Notes under the pieces: model-generated
What the model saw: only the letters and a program-made list of their open reading frames with translations
What the model was told of the DNA's origin: nothing
Databases searched by the model: none
Assembly (NCBI RefSeq): GCF_007752935.1
Contig: NZ_CP036319.1
Location: 4,626,001-4,690,000 of the forward strand
Reading direction: 5' to 3'
DNA: 64,000 bases
Origin: Crateriforma conspicua
Lineage (GTDB): Bacteria; Planctomycetota; Planctomycetia; Pirellulales; Pirellulaceae
Shown: in pieces, positions 29,201 to 37,377 of the stretch
How positions within the stretch are numbered: the stretch's first letter is position 1
How the letters are laid out: the number at the start of each line of letters is the position of its first letter
Translations under genes and position numbers: made by a program

Positions 29201-29736
29201 GACTGCGCCGTGAACTTCCACACAAGTTCGCCCGAACGCGCAGCCAGGCAATAAACACAACCGTCGTCCGCGGCAAAGAACAGACGATTGCCATCCAACG
29301 TCGGCGTGATACGAACCGGTGCATCCACAAAGTACGTCCACAGCACTTCACCGGTTGCCGCGTCCAAACGCCGAACGCAATGTTCCGCCGATGAAGCGTA
29401 AAACAAACTGGGCTCACCGCCATCATCGGATTCCGAAACGACAGCCGCGATGACATAAAACGCTTGGTCGTATCCGCGCATCGAATGCAGACCACTCAAG
29501 TTTGCATACGCATCCCACTTGGCGGGACCATGCCAAGCGGTCTGTGGTCCAAAAGCCGGCCGATGCCGCCAAGCCAAACGGGGCGGAGAATCGAAACCAC
29601 TTTCATCACTAACGGCATTGCGGGTCGGCGAACGTCGAAAGGTCGGCCAAGCCCCCTGGGCAGACTGCGTTCCGATGACGCCGATGATCACCCACCAGAT
29701 CCAGTGACGTGACGGGCGAGCGATAACGGATATCAT
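26203..29736 (-). CDS. Large exported PQQ-type beta-propeller protein split by a methyltransferase-like domain
   Basis: The 1177-residue protein has an N-terminal hydrophobic signal segment (WIWWVIIGVIGTQSAQG). Two blocks of PQQ/quinoprotein-like repeats occur at ~30-430 and ~735-1110, with repeat cores such as DAATGEVLWTYF, DAYNGSVLWSLETP and DAGTGKQRW. Between them lie a fibronectin/phosphatase-N-like beta domain (~450-540, with the core HIYHYKIVDQVDG) and a segment (~575-700) resembling a class I SAM methyltransferase (LVLGTSDGARFAEALAR and a following beta-Asp). I see no PQQ-binding dehydrogenase motifs, so it is more likely a binding or scaffold protein than a quinoprotein enzyme. The very C-terminus is Asp/Ala-rich. 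A 1.1 kb gene-free stretch lies upstream. Confidence 0.82.
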   Translation of the reverse strand: MISVIARPSRHWIWWVIIGVIGTQSAQGAWPTFRRSPTRNAVSDESGFDSPPRLAWRHRPAFGPQTAWHGPAKWDAYANLSGLHSMRGYDQAFYVIAAVVSESDDGGEPSLFYASSAEHCVRRLDAATGEVLWTYFVDAPVRITPTLDGNRLFFAADDGCVYCLAARSGELVWKFTAQSGGRQIVNNGNLIPEWPIRTGVTVLDGIAYFAASLLPWNQSYFYAVDAATGQQIYCVEQADATFEGPLVASPKHLIAPQGRVAPLLLDRDNGQLLGQLSGGGGSFCVLVDESTMIHGPGNKAGWMTVSSTESREKIATHESARRVVHVDDVTYFCTAKDIVAYDTSQEQLWATTLGETLDLIAADDVLLAAGVGQIAALEPENGDLLWSLPVNGRVKGLAIDQGRLFASLDDGTIIAYQRAENGQPITANVEPIEVDEEFSDSPNTKFAKSAADVSGHRVAVGPWLRFAADGTAEVNWISSQPCASKLVFRSGGHTREMEDAQATTEHRVVIDDLQPRHIYHYKIVDQVDGRSVPTAWYECDTFFNYHRDRSSIAGVAGAGGETDTHYDSVAGELAGLFENPKGLCLVLGTSDGARFAEALARATEMRVHVLDPDAQRVEAARRRLVDAGVYGVMVSVRAMSDDQMQTVTDRIATVVTSGAMIDGRDCPYERSEMDRLVSPNGLVAIPNRSMEKQDGQDLTWQIRQGKRLQGSGDWSHVYGRPDNAAYAGEELDHCTSADDLAVQWIGRPGPRYQSDRSGRKTPPLSVAGRLFLQGLDRIVCVDAYNGSVLWSLETPYFSRFNLPRDCGNWCADERFVYALIRDHCWKIDAVTGDVRATWRIPDESLPKVDGGYAWGYIGRSDDVLVGSVNRADANWTDYFGGPGWYDATTGEETRKIVSDRLFVMDAGTGKQRWATDRLILNTTITIDDGLLYFAEVAGDSMGDRDTRRLEGEPFWDAVRLVALDLKDGRQVWTRPVQGRRGDVAFWMAVSQGRLITVASADVKFDVRAYDSRTGEPIWDNEAAWGKGKADHGTHLSRPAIVNDQVIVRPAVFSLSSGQRSPDDMPVSGCGTYACSSDAMFFRAWSGQQFAMWSPKTNEYTRWSRLRPDCWLSTIPASGLLLSPEGGGGCSCGNWLETSLAFIPKSQLSQFPDADSADAQDAAAVTDPAVSTAAGVLP

Positions 29737-30846
29737 TCCAATTGCCTCTTTTAGTTGCGTGTCGATCCTTCAAAGACCGATCGTTTGGCCGAAGTCGTTG
29801 CCTCCATTCATGTCTCGGGCGACGAAGCCGACACATGACTTGATGCAAGACATCGACCGTTCGTGCGGACAAAACTTCCCGGGCCTCAACTGCTTGCAGC
29901 TCGTCGTTCCGGAGTTCACGCACACGCCATCCGATCGAAGTCGTCAGATCGATTGAGATGCTCGATCAATGGTAAAGACTTTCAAGCGAGAGGTTATACC
30001 CTGGACATTTTGAAAGTCTTGTCGCGCCGTCTCGTCTTCACCGTCATTTAACCTCGGGGCGTCGCCTCGGTTCGTTGACTCATCTCGACTCGTCCACGAA
30101 ACCGACGCGCCGGCAGCCCTTCTTCGACCAGCGGATTCTCACGCCGGTCGCGTTCCGATCGCTTCCACCGCTTCGTCGCTAAGCGACACCTCTCGGTGGC
30201 CCCCCGCGGTGGCAACACACGCAACGCACCCTGACCATCACCGGATCCTCACATCACAACGCTCACCAACCCTTCCAGTGGGGCGAAACACAACCACCTT
30301 GGCCCTCCACCATGCGGAAACAACCACCTTCATGAACAACCCGTGTGCTTGCTCGCCCTTTTTCATGAAGCCGCGATCAGGCCTCAGCGAAAACGCGGGA
30401 TTAACCGAGTCTTTTATTTGTTTTTGATGAACGCACGCCCGCTTGGTGAAATCAAACGCCCTTGATCTCCAGCGAGCACGCCGCAACTTTGAATTTACCG
30501 TGAATCAACTCGATTTCGGTTTTCCCGGCATTCTCGGACGCTAAGATCGCGACCACGTTTGACAAAGCGTGTGCGGCAATTCGACGCCATCGTTTGATGG
30601 CCATGTCGTCACTGAATGCCCGATCACTTGGCGGGCAACCTCCGCCTGCGGACGTCAACGCTTGACCGAATGATCGCCGCGCCAGAGTTTCGAATCCGCC
30701 TCGGGGCAGACGGGCCTGGGCGGGTTTTGTTTCAAAACCCACTGAAACAACACACAGCACTGCACCGGAGCTCACGAGAAACCGTACTCCGATGCAACGC
30801 CATGTACCCCCAACAGAACAGGTAGCTGAAGACGCCTGTTGATGCA
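29737..30846. other. 1.1 kb stretch without a convincing gene
   Basis: It lies upstream of the lipoprotein gene and of the divergent propeller gene. It contains only short frames without recognisable domains. One minus-strand frame, 30452-30865, encodes 137 residues with a protein-like end (AIKRWRRIAAHALSNVVAIL), and could be a decayed or repeated gene. A short hairpin, GGGTTTTG-TTT-CAAAACCC, lies at about 30722-30740. The rest may be regulatory or degraded. Confidence 0.35.
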
Positions 30847-31329
30847 ATGAAACCGAATCAAACACGTGACCGAAACAGCTTCGGCGTCTCCACCTGCCTG
30901 TTCATCGCTGCAAGCCTTTGCTTGCTGCTGACCGGATGCAGCTTTGAACCAGAACTGTATCCCGTCACCGGGAAAGTCACGCTGGACGGCAAGGCCTACA
31001 ACCGGTTGCTGGTTTACATGCGTCCGATTGATGAAACGCCTGACAAGTACTCACTGGGCGTCGGCGAAACCGACGTCAGCGGAAAGCTGTCACTTCGCAG
31101 CACCGCGGGTAACGGACTGAAGGCAGGCACCTACCGCGTCAGCTTCAGTTGCATGGTGGCCAAAGGAGGCGAGGTCCTTGACGGCAATGAAAAGCACGAC
31201 GACGACCGAACGTTGGTGACCGAGGACATCGTCCCCGAACCGTTTTGCAGCGACACCGAATCCACCGCGACGTTCGAGGTCAAACCCGTCAGCACCAACG
31301 AATTCATCTTCGATATTCCCGGCAAATAG
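30847..31329 (+). CDS. Small lipoprotein with carboxypeptidase-regulatory-like (beta-sandwich) fold
   Basis: The 160-residue protein has a signal peptide ending in a lipobox (LLLTGC, Cys at residue ~31), so it should be diacylglycerylated by Lgt. The mature part begins YPVTGKVTLDGKAYNRLLVY and continues with GETDVSGKLSLRS and LKAGTYRVSF. This is the pattern of planctomycete lipoproteins with a transthyretin or carboxypeptidase-regulatory-like domain. No enzymatic residue is apparent. It starts a same-strand set with the DUF1559 gene 42 nt downstream; such pairs are common in planctomycetes. Confidence 0.85.
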   Translation: MKPNQTRDRNSFGVSTCLFIAASLCLLLTGCSFEPELYPVTGKVTLDGKAYNRLLVYMRPIDETPDKYSLGVGETDVSGKLSLRSTAGNGLKAGTYRVSFSCMVAKGGEVLDGNEKHDDDRTLVTEDIVPEPFCSDTESTATFEVKPVSTNEFIFDIPGK

Positions 31330-31371
31330 TCCGGACCATCTCATTTCATCCCACATTAAGGGTTCATAACC

Positions 31372-32484
31372 ATGGAAAAGAACCGCGTCCCCGTGGATCA
31401 CCCGGCAAAGCCGAAGGGATTCACCTTGGTCGAATTGCTCGTCGTTATCGCCATCATTGGCATTCTGGTGGGGTTGCTTTTGCCGGCAGTGCAAAGTGCC
31501 CGTGGCGCCGCACGACGCATGCAATGCACCAACCGTCTGAAACAACTCGGGTTGGCGATCCACAACTTTGAAAGCGCCTACAAGGGACTGCCCATGCTGG
31601 GCGAGGCCCAGGAAGGCGGCCACTGGTCAGCATTCATTCTGCCGTTCATGGAACAGCAAGGTTTGTACGAAAAACTGTCGTTCGGCAGTGTGAACTGGGC
31701 ATCCAGCGCGGCGATCAACGACGCTTCGCTGGATTCACCGAACGAAGTGTTTCGCCAGATTGCCGCGTGCGAGCTGAGCGTGACTGGATTTCAGTGCCCT
31801 TCATCGACCGCGTTGGAACCGATCTTCGACGCGTCTTGCTATTCGCCGCCATGGTTTGTGGCTGCCCGGCAGCCAGCCAACTACTTGGCCGTTGTAACGG
31901 GCCGGCAACCCAATGACTGGAAGCCATCATTCGGATGGGGGCGAACCAACCGTGGCACCTGGGGCGATGGCCAAACCACGCTCCACCACAGCGAACTGGA
32001 CGGCATGATCATCACGCGTGAACCCGACAAGGCACGCATCAGCCAAGGCGGAATGGTCGGCAATCGTTTCCGCGACGTCATCGATGGACTGTCCAACACG
32101 TTGATGATCGGTGAAGCCGAACCGGATCTATTCCCGCCCACCGATTACACCCGCCAAGAAAACCAGAATGCCGGACGTAAAGACCACTGGGCCATCGGCG
32201 GTGACGACTTTGACAACTGGGAAGGCACCGATTGGTCGGAGATGGGCGGATCAACCGCTGTCGCCATCAATTACCAAAAGCCCGTCGACGATCGATTCTC
32301 CGATCGCTCGGAAACCTGGGCCGCCTACGAGGTCAGCTTCGGCAGCAATCACCCCGGCGGTGCACAGTTCTGCCTGGGCGATGGCTCGGTCCGCTTCATC
32401 ACTGAATCGGTGGACCAAGTGGTCTACAGCGCGCTGGGTACTCGTGACGGCCGTGAGGTCGAGGCAAACGAGATCGAGCAATAA
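31372..32484 (+). CDS. DUF1559 pseudopilin-like surface protein
   Basis: The 370-residue protein carries a type IV prepilin-like leader: GFTLVELLVVIAIIGILVGL at residues ~17-36, with Gly/Phe at the cleavage site and Glu at +5. After the helix comes the DUF1559 start (NRLKQLGLAIHNFESA), and near the end the typical HPGGAQFCLGDGSVRFI motif. The family is greatly expanded in planctomycetes and is assumed to form pilus-like or surface structures; the function is unproven. An AAGGG ribosome-binding site lies 10 nt before the ATG. It follows the lipoprotein gene closely. Confidence 0.95.
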   Translation: MEKNRVPVDHPAKPKGFTLVELLVVIAIIGILVGLLLPAVQSARGAARRMQCTNRLKQLGLAIHNFESAYKGLPMLGEAQEGGHWSAFILPFMEQQGLYEKLSFGSVNWASSAAINDASLDSPNEVFRQIAACELSVTGFQCPSSTALEPIFDASCYSPPWFVAARQPANYLAVVTGRQPNDWKPSFGWGRTNRGTWGDGQTTLHHSELDGMIITREPDKARISQGGMVGNRFRDVIDGLSNTLMIGEAEPDLFPPTDYTRQENQNAGRKDHWAIGGDDFDNWEGTDWSEMGGSTAVAINYQKPVDDRFSDRSETWAAYEVSFGSNHPGGAQFCLGDGSVRFITESVDQVVYSALGTRDGREVEANEIEQ

Positions 32485-32667
32485 GAACTTCATATCCAGA
32501 TGCGTATCCCGAAACCTCTGGGGCGCAAAACGCAATTCACGCACGTTTCTTCACACGAAACACTGCATGAATAAATCCCGAGTTAACTGGATCTAAAGAG
32601 ACAAAAGTTTCGCCTGGGTTAAAGTCACCGCGATCCACCTAGTCTCAAACCCTGAGGAGTTTCAGCC

Positions 32668-34533
32668 ATGAGATTTTCGAGAGATCGACGATCGTTCGGT
32701 CGTGCCACGGTGGCACTTGCCGGCTTCGTCGCCTTCGCAGGTTTCTGCGTCGGCCCCCTGTCAGCCCAGAAAGTCGAAGTCGCTTTCGACGACTTCGAAA
32801 ACCTGGACAACGCGACGGACATGGTTCCGTTCGACCTGGATTACAGCAGCCCCTACTTCTTGGACGGAACCGATTGGTCCAAGGCGTTCCCCGCCGGCTT
32901 CACGTTGGACAACAGCGGGAACACCTATGACAACTCGACCATGCCGCCGGAGTTTGACGGCTGGTCGATGATGGACGTCGGATCCTGGATCGGTCACGCG
33001 GGCGAACAAGCCGGTCGACAACGGTGCTTCTTCGGTGGCGATAACCGTAACACCTGCTTGGTAGCCGACCCCGATGAAGCCGACGACGGTGGCAACGCCG
33101 ACATGGGTAGCCCGGAAAACCCGGCGTACAACTCGTATATCACTCGTGCGTACGACGTGACCGGCGTTGACCTTTCGACACTGATGCTTTCGTTCGATTA
33201 CGACTTTGTCACCGAAGACACCCAAACCGGTGTTGTCGAAGTCTCATTCGATGGTGGTGCCTGGGAAACCATTCTGGAGATCGATTCGACGATCGACAGT
33301 GGCGTCTTCAGCACGAACAAGTCGGAAGTGCCGGAAGAGAACGACCAGGGCACTTTTGTGGCCGGGATCGACTTCACCGCACCCGCATCCGCCACGTCGA
33401 TGGAAGTTCGTTTCGGCTGCATTCGCTCCAGCAATGACTGGTGGTTCGCCGTCGACAACATCGAATTGATGAACGCGGGCGGCCAAATTGCGTTCGACGA
33501 CTTCGAAGGCCCGACCCCCGAAATGCCGTTGGCCGACCAGCCTTTCAGCGACGCCAACGATGGCCCCGATGAACCGTTCGACCCGTCTGACGGAACCGAT
33601 TACACCAACAACATTCCGAACTGGGAAATCATCAACGATGGCCCGGCGGACATGCCGACCAAGCGCATGTACCGCACCAGCTTGGACGGAGCTTTCCAAG
33701 GCTTTACGGTCATGGACTCCATCTCCTGGACCGATCAACAAGATGGTCAGCAACGGGAAGATTTCTTCGGTGCATTCCGCAGCATGATTCTGTGTGCCGA
33801 TGGTGATGCCCACCAAGACAACATGGTGATCGCGGAAGAAGAAACCCTTCCGGCGATCCCGGTTGATGGTGAAGGCAATCCGACCGAGAAACAGTTCAAC
33901 TCGTTCGTCCAACGCACCTACAACATGTCGGGATACGACAACACGACGGTCGAAATCACGTTGGACTGGGACACCCGCTTGTACGCGGCCCAACGTGGCC
34001 TGATCCAAGTTTCGTTCGACGATGGTGCGAACTGGACCACGCTGGTCGACGTTGACTCGGCACGCCTGGGTTTGGTCGGCGAAGAGGGCTCCGAAACGCC
34101 CGCCGATCCAGCGTACGAAGCTTCGCTGAATCCCTATCTGTTCAACGACAACAACGCTAACGGATTTGTCGACGAAAACGGCGAAGACACCGTGACGGGC
34201 ATCGAAGACAGCTACGTCTTTGGCGGATTCGGCAGCGAGTTGCCGGCCTCCAAGAGCAACCGAATGACGCTGCGTATCGGCTGCATCAATACCGGAAACG
34301 ACTGGTGGTTCGCCGTGGACAACATCGAAGTCCTGGCGGCAACCCAGTCATACGTCATGGGCGACATCACTGGCGACGGTGTGTGCAGTCTGGCCGATTT
34401 CAACGGATTCGTTTCCGCCGCATTCGGCGCCCCGGACCCGCAAGGCATCTTCGATTTCAACGCCGATGGCATGACCAGTCTGGCGGATTTTAACGGCTTC
34501 GTCGCGGAAGCTTTTGCTCCGCCGCTTCCGTAG
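32668..34533 (+). CDS. Secreted two-repeat protein with dockerin-like C-terminal calcium-binding motifs
   Basis: The 621-residue protein has a signal peptide (residues ~10-31: TVALAGFVAFAGFCVGPLSAQ). Two long homologous halves follow (~35-270 and ~275-555). Each opens with a FDDFE(N/G) element and closes with NDWWFAVDNIE(L/V), a jelly-roll/MAM-like pattern. The C-terminus (~565-621) carries two dockerin-like Ca-binding repeats (GDITGDGVCSLADFNGF and DFNADGMTSLADFNGF). Proteins of this kind are exported and may bind carbohydrate or partner proteins. A strong GAGGAG ribosome-binding site precedes the ATG. The next gene is a PEP-CTERM protein 45 nt downstream. Confidence 0.85.
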   Translation: MRFSRDRRSFGRATVALAGFVAFAGFCVGPLSAQKVEVAFDDFENLDNATDMVPFDLDYSSPYFLDGTDWSKAFPAGFTLDNSGNTYDNSTMPPEFDGWSMMDVGSWIGHAGEQAGRQRCFFGGDNRNTCLVADPDEADDGGNADMGSPENPAYNSYITRAYDVTGVDLSTLMLSFDYDFVTEDTQTGVVEVSFDGGAWETILEIDSTIDSGVFSTNKSEVPEENDQGTFVAGIDFTAPASATSMEVRFGCIRSSNDWWFAVDNIELMNAGGQIAFDDFEGPTPEMPLADQPFSDANDGPDEPFDPSDGTDYTNNIPNWEIINDGPADMPTKRMYRTSLDGAFQGFTVMDSISWTDQQDGQQREDFFGAFRSMILCADGDAHQDNMVIAEEETLPAIPVDGEGNPTEKQFNSFVQRTYNMSGYDNTTVEITLDWDTRLYAAQRGLIQVSFDDGANWTTLVDVDSARLGLVGEEGSETPADPAYEASLNPYLFNDNNANGFVDENGEDTVTGIEDSYVFGGFGSELPASKSNRMTLRIGCINTGNDWWFAVDNIEVLAATQSYVMGDITGDGVCSLADFNGFVSAAFGAPDPQGIFDFNADGMTSLADFNGFVAEAFAPPLP

Positions 34534-34578
34534 TTCTTCCCAAGAGTTATTTGCACCACTGTTCTCAAAGAGATCATC

Positions 34579-35187
34579 ATGAAAAAGATTCTGCTTTCCC
34601 TCATTGCGACCATCGCAATGGCAACCGGCGCACAAGCCGACATGTTCATCAGCGGCAGCGAAACGTTGGCCACTGACAATGTCATTAACCTGACGTTGGG
34701 TGACATCCAGTCCATCTACGTTTGGGCGGACACCGATTCGGGTCAGTCGTTCAGTTCGATTTCGTTCAACGTGACGACCGACACTCCGGACCTGATCACC
34801 GCAGTCGACTACGCCGTTACTGCACCGGCACCTTGGGCCAGCTTTGGCCAAGAATCGTTGAATACCGGAAACTTGCTGGTCAACAACGGCGGCGCATTCA
34901 ATTTCTTGGGTGGATTTGAATCGTCCCCGGGCAACGAGTTCTTTCAATTGGCACGAATCGATATCCAAGCCCTTGCCGGTGGCAGCGGAAATCTGGGTGT
35001 CGAGATCGGTGGTGCCGGAATCGGCATCACACCGCCAGGCAGCGAGGCCGGATGGGCATTCAACAGTGCCACGGTCAATGTCAGCGCCGTCCCAGAACCC
35101 GGTACGTTCGCCGTCCTGGGTGTCGTCGGCAGTGCTTACAGCGGATACCGCATTCGCCGCCGCAAGCAAAAGCAAAACAAAGCCTGA
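34579..35187 (+). CDS. PEP-CTERM sorting-domain exported protein
   Basis: The 202-residue protein has a signal peptide (KKILLSLIATIAMATGAQA) and a C-terminal PEP-CTERM tail. The tail has the VPEPGT motif at ~170-175, a short hydrophobic stretch and the basic end RIRRRKQKQ. The tail is recognised by exosortases, which would move the protein across the cell envelope; no exosortase gene lies in this window. The body is a beta-rich, low-Cys domain without a name I can give. It is the last gene of the set and ends at a terminator hairpin at 35226-35258. Confidence 0.9.
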   Translation: MKKILLSLIATIAMATGAQADMFISGSETLATDNVINLTLGDIQSIYVWADTDSGQSFSSISFNVTTDTPDLITAVDYAVTAPAPWASFGQESLNTGNLLVNNGGAFNFLGGFESSPGNEFFQLARIDIQALAGGSGNLGVEIGGAGIGITPPGSEAGWAFNSATVNVSAVPEPGTFAVLGVVGSAYSGYRIRRRKQKQNKA

Positions 35188-35225
35188 TCGGGCTCCGTTC
35201 TGTAGACTGCTGAATTGATTTCATC

Positions 35226-35258
35226 GGTCGATCGTCTCTCGTGACGGTCGACCTTTTT
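35226..35258 (+). terminator. Terminator after the PEP-CTERM gene
   Basis: The stem GGTCGATCGTC pairs with GACGGTCGACC, with one mismatch, and a TTTTT run follows. Confidence 0.7.
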
Positions 35259-35396
35259 CATGCGCCGGCACCTTCGGCCAAGCTTCAGCCTTGGAGACAA
35301 AATCGAATCTCATCGTCGGACCGCAGTCGCTCACATGCACTCAAACGATCAATGACGGCAGCAACCATCCATCGCGAACCATCCAAGAACAATGGA

Positions 35397-36515
35397 CTAT
35401 CGCGATGATGCAACCGTCAGTTCACCGATGACTTCGGCGATTGCGGCAACCAACTGATCGATGTCTTCGGGAAAGACATGACCGATGTTGCCGATTCGAA
35501 ACGTCTGTGCGTCGCTGACTTTGCCCGGATAGATGACAAAGCGACGTTGCTTCAATGCCTGATAGAAGTCATCAAATGCAAAGCCATCCACATCCGGGTA
35601 CAAGAACGAGGTGATGATGGGTGATTGAATCGCCGCCGGCAACAGCGCCGTAATGCCAAGTGCGGCAACGCCATCAACCAGTCGACGATGATTTTCGCTG
35701 TACCGTTGGTGACGCGCGGCGACACCACCTTCGGCGTCCAATTCATCCATCGCCTGAACGAATGCGCGGACCACGTGCGTGGGTGACGTGTAGCGCCATT
35801 TGCCGCCTTTGGATTCCATTTCCGACCACTGGTCGTACAGGTCCAAACTAAGCGACCGTGCCCAACCCTTTGTTTCAGATAATCGATCACGATCGGCAAT
35901 CACAAACCCGAATCCGGGCACGCCCTGAATGCACTTGTTGGCCGATGAAATCATGAAGTCGGCACCGACAGATTCCATCGACATCGGAATACCGCCGAAC
36001 GATGACATGGCATCGACGATGTAGACCTTGCCCATCTGACGGCATACCGCGCCGATCGATTCGATCGGGTTCAACATGCCGGTGCTGGTTTCACAATGAA
36101 CAATGGCGACATGAGTGATCGCGGGATCGTCTTGCAGAGCCTGCCGGACGTCCGCCGGATCGGCGACTTGGGTCTCCCCCAACCAGCATTCGCTGTGGTC
36201 GATCGACAGACGCCGGGCAATCTGCTCCATACGCCGACCGTACGCACCGTTGCTGATCACCAGCAGTTTCCCGCCTGGGGGAATCACCGATCCGATCGTT
36301 GCTTCGACCGAAAAAGTCCCGCTGCCCTGCATCAAGACCGCGGTATAGCGGTCGCCGCCGCCGGCCAACGTCACCAAACGATTACGTAAGTCGGCAACCA
36401 GTTGGTTGTAGTCCGCGTCCCAGGTGCAGTAATCACGCAGCATTGATTGACGCACGCCGCGCGATGTCGTCAGCGGCCCGGGAGTTAACAACAGGTATGG
36501 AATGTCATCGTCCAC
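35397..36515 (-). CDS. phnW: 2-aminoethylphosphonate--pyruvate transaminase
   Basis: The enzyme transfers the amino group of 2-aminoethylphosphonate to pyruvate, giving phosphonoacetaldehyde and alanine. The 372-residue product has the family start [11 protein letters not shown] and a [10 protein letters not shown] segment. Lys194 in [15 protein letters not shown] is the PLP lysine, at the same number as in characterised PhnW. GTG at 36515 is the best start, because it gives a typical length and lies 16 nt after the phnX stop; the frame opens earlier, at 36584, inside phnX. It is the last gene of the minus-strand phosphonate arm. Confidence 0.95.
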   Translation of the reverse strand: MDDDIPYLLLTPGPLTTSRGVRQSMLRDYCTWDADYNQLVADLRNRLVTLAGGGDRYTAVLMQGSGTFSVEATIGSVIPPGGKLLVISNGAYGRRMEQIARRLSIDHSECWLGETQVADPADVRQALQDDPAITHVAIVHCETSTGMLNPIESIGAVCRQMGKVYIVDAMSSFGGIPMSMESVGADFMISSANKCIQGVPGFGFVIADRDRLSETKGWARSLSLDLYDQWSEMESKGGKWRYTSPTHVVRAFVQAMDELDAEGGVAARHQRYSENHRRLVDGVAALGITALLPAAIQSPIITSFLYPDVDGFAFDDFYQALKQRRFVIYPGKVSDAQTFRIGNIGHVFPEDIDQLVAAIAEVIGELTVASSR

Positions 36516-36531
36516 GTTATGCCTGGCTTCC

Positions 36532-37377
36532 CTAGAAGGATTCGACTTGTAACTCCGATGCGGAACTCGGCCGTTGCAATTCAAACTCGCCTGCTTCGAT
36601 CCGCTCGATCAGTTCCGGCAAACTCGCAATCGACGGAATCACCGCGTGCGCGCCCGCGTCGGTAAGGGTTGCCGCACACGCGTCACGCCGATTTTCTTTC
36701 TCGGCATCCGAGAGGGCCTCAAATTCGGCTTGGCTCAACCCCATGGAACTGCTGGTGTCGGTGACGCCGACCGACCAAGCGCCGGCGTTGATCCCCGCCA
36801 GAACATCGGGAACGGTATCACCGATTTTCAACACCGCAGCGGGCGGACAAACATTCAACGCCTCCATCGCGCGAAAGATCATCCAAGGTGCGGGACGACC
36901 TGCCGGTACATCGGTCCCACAGATGCAGAAGTCCGGTTCATAGCCCTGCTCGGCCGCGCGGGCGAAAACGATTTCGGCGGCATCGCGAAAGTATCCCGTC
37001 GTGCTGGCGATTTTGATGTTTCGTTTTCGCAGCCGTTGAATGCATTGCAACAAGCCGGGAACAAGATCGCTGTGATCTTTGGCACACTGCAGTTGCTGTG
37101 GCACGAAGCCATCTTCATACACACGCCGGACGTCGTCCTCGGTCCATTCCCGCTGGAACTTCTCACGCCATTGCCGTCGCACATTGGACATTTCAAAAAT
37201 GGCGTGCAAGTGATCCAACTTGGACAAGCCCATCGGCAGCCGAGCTTCGTCGATGGACACATCAATACCCTCGGCCGCCAAGGCGAGACGAAACGGCTGC
37301 ACCGGTGAAAAGCAACCAAAATCGACGGTGGTTCCCGCCCAGTCAAAAACAACCAACTTGATAAGGTGATTCGACAT
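36532..37377 (-). CDS. phnX: Phosphonoacetaldehyde hydrolase (phosphonatase)
   Basis: The 281-residue HAD-superfamily enzyme cleaves phosphonoacetaldehyde into acetaldehyde and phosphate. It has the phosphonatase form of HAD motif 1 (DWAGTT, nucleophile Asp12). Lys53 in MGLSKLDH is the cap lysine that forms the Schiff base with substrate, at the same positions as in Bacillus cereus PhnX. An Arg (GRPAPWMI) replaces the usual HAD lysine. ATG 37377 overlaps the stop of the upstream transporter by 1 nt (TGATG), which points to coupled translation. phnW follows after 16 nt. Confidence 0.96.
   Translation of the reverse strand: MSNHLIKLVVFDWAGTTVDFGCFSPVQPFRLALAAEGIDVSIDEARLPMGLSKLDHLHAIFEMSNVRRQWREKFQREWTEDDVRRVYEDGFVPQQLQCAKDHSDLVPGLLQCIQRLRKRNIKIASTTGYFRDAAEIVFARAAEQGYEPDFCICGTDVPAGRPAPWMIFRAMEALNVCPPAAVLKIGDTVPDVLAGINAGAWSVGVTDTSSSMGLSQAEFEALSDAEKENRRDACAATLTDAGAHAVIPSIASLPELIERIEAGEFELQRPSSASELQVESF

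Noticed and set aside
30452..30865. Minus-strand 137-residue frame
   Set aside because: It starts inside the lipoprotein gene, has no known domain and no ribosome-binding site. I list the region as gene-poor instead.
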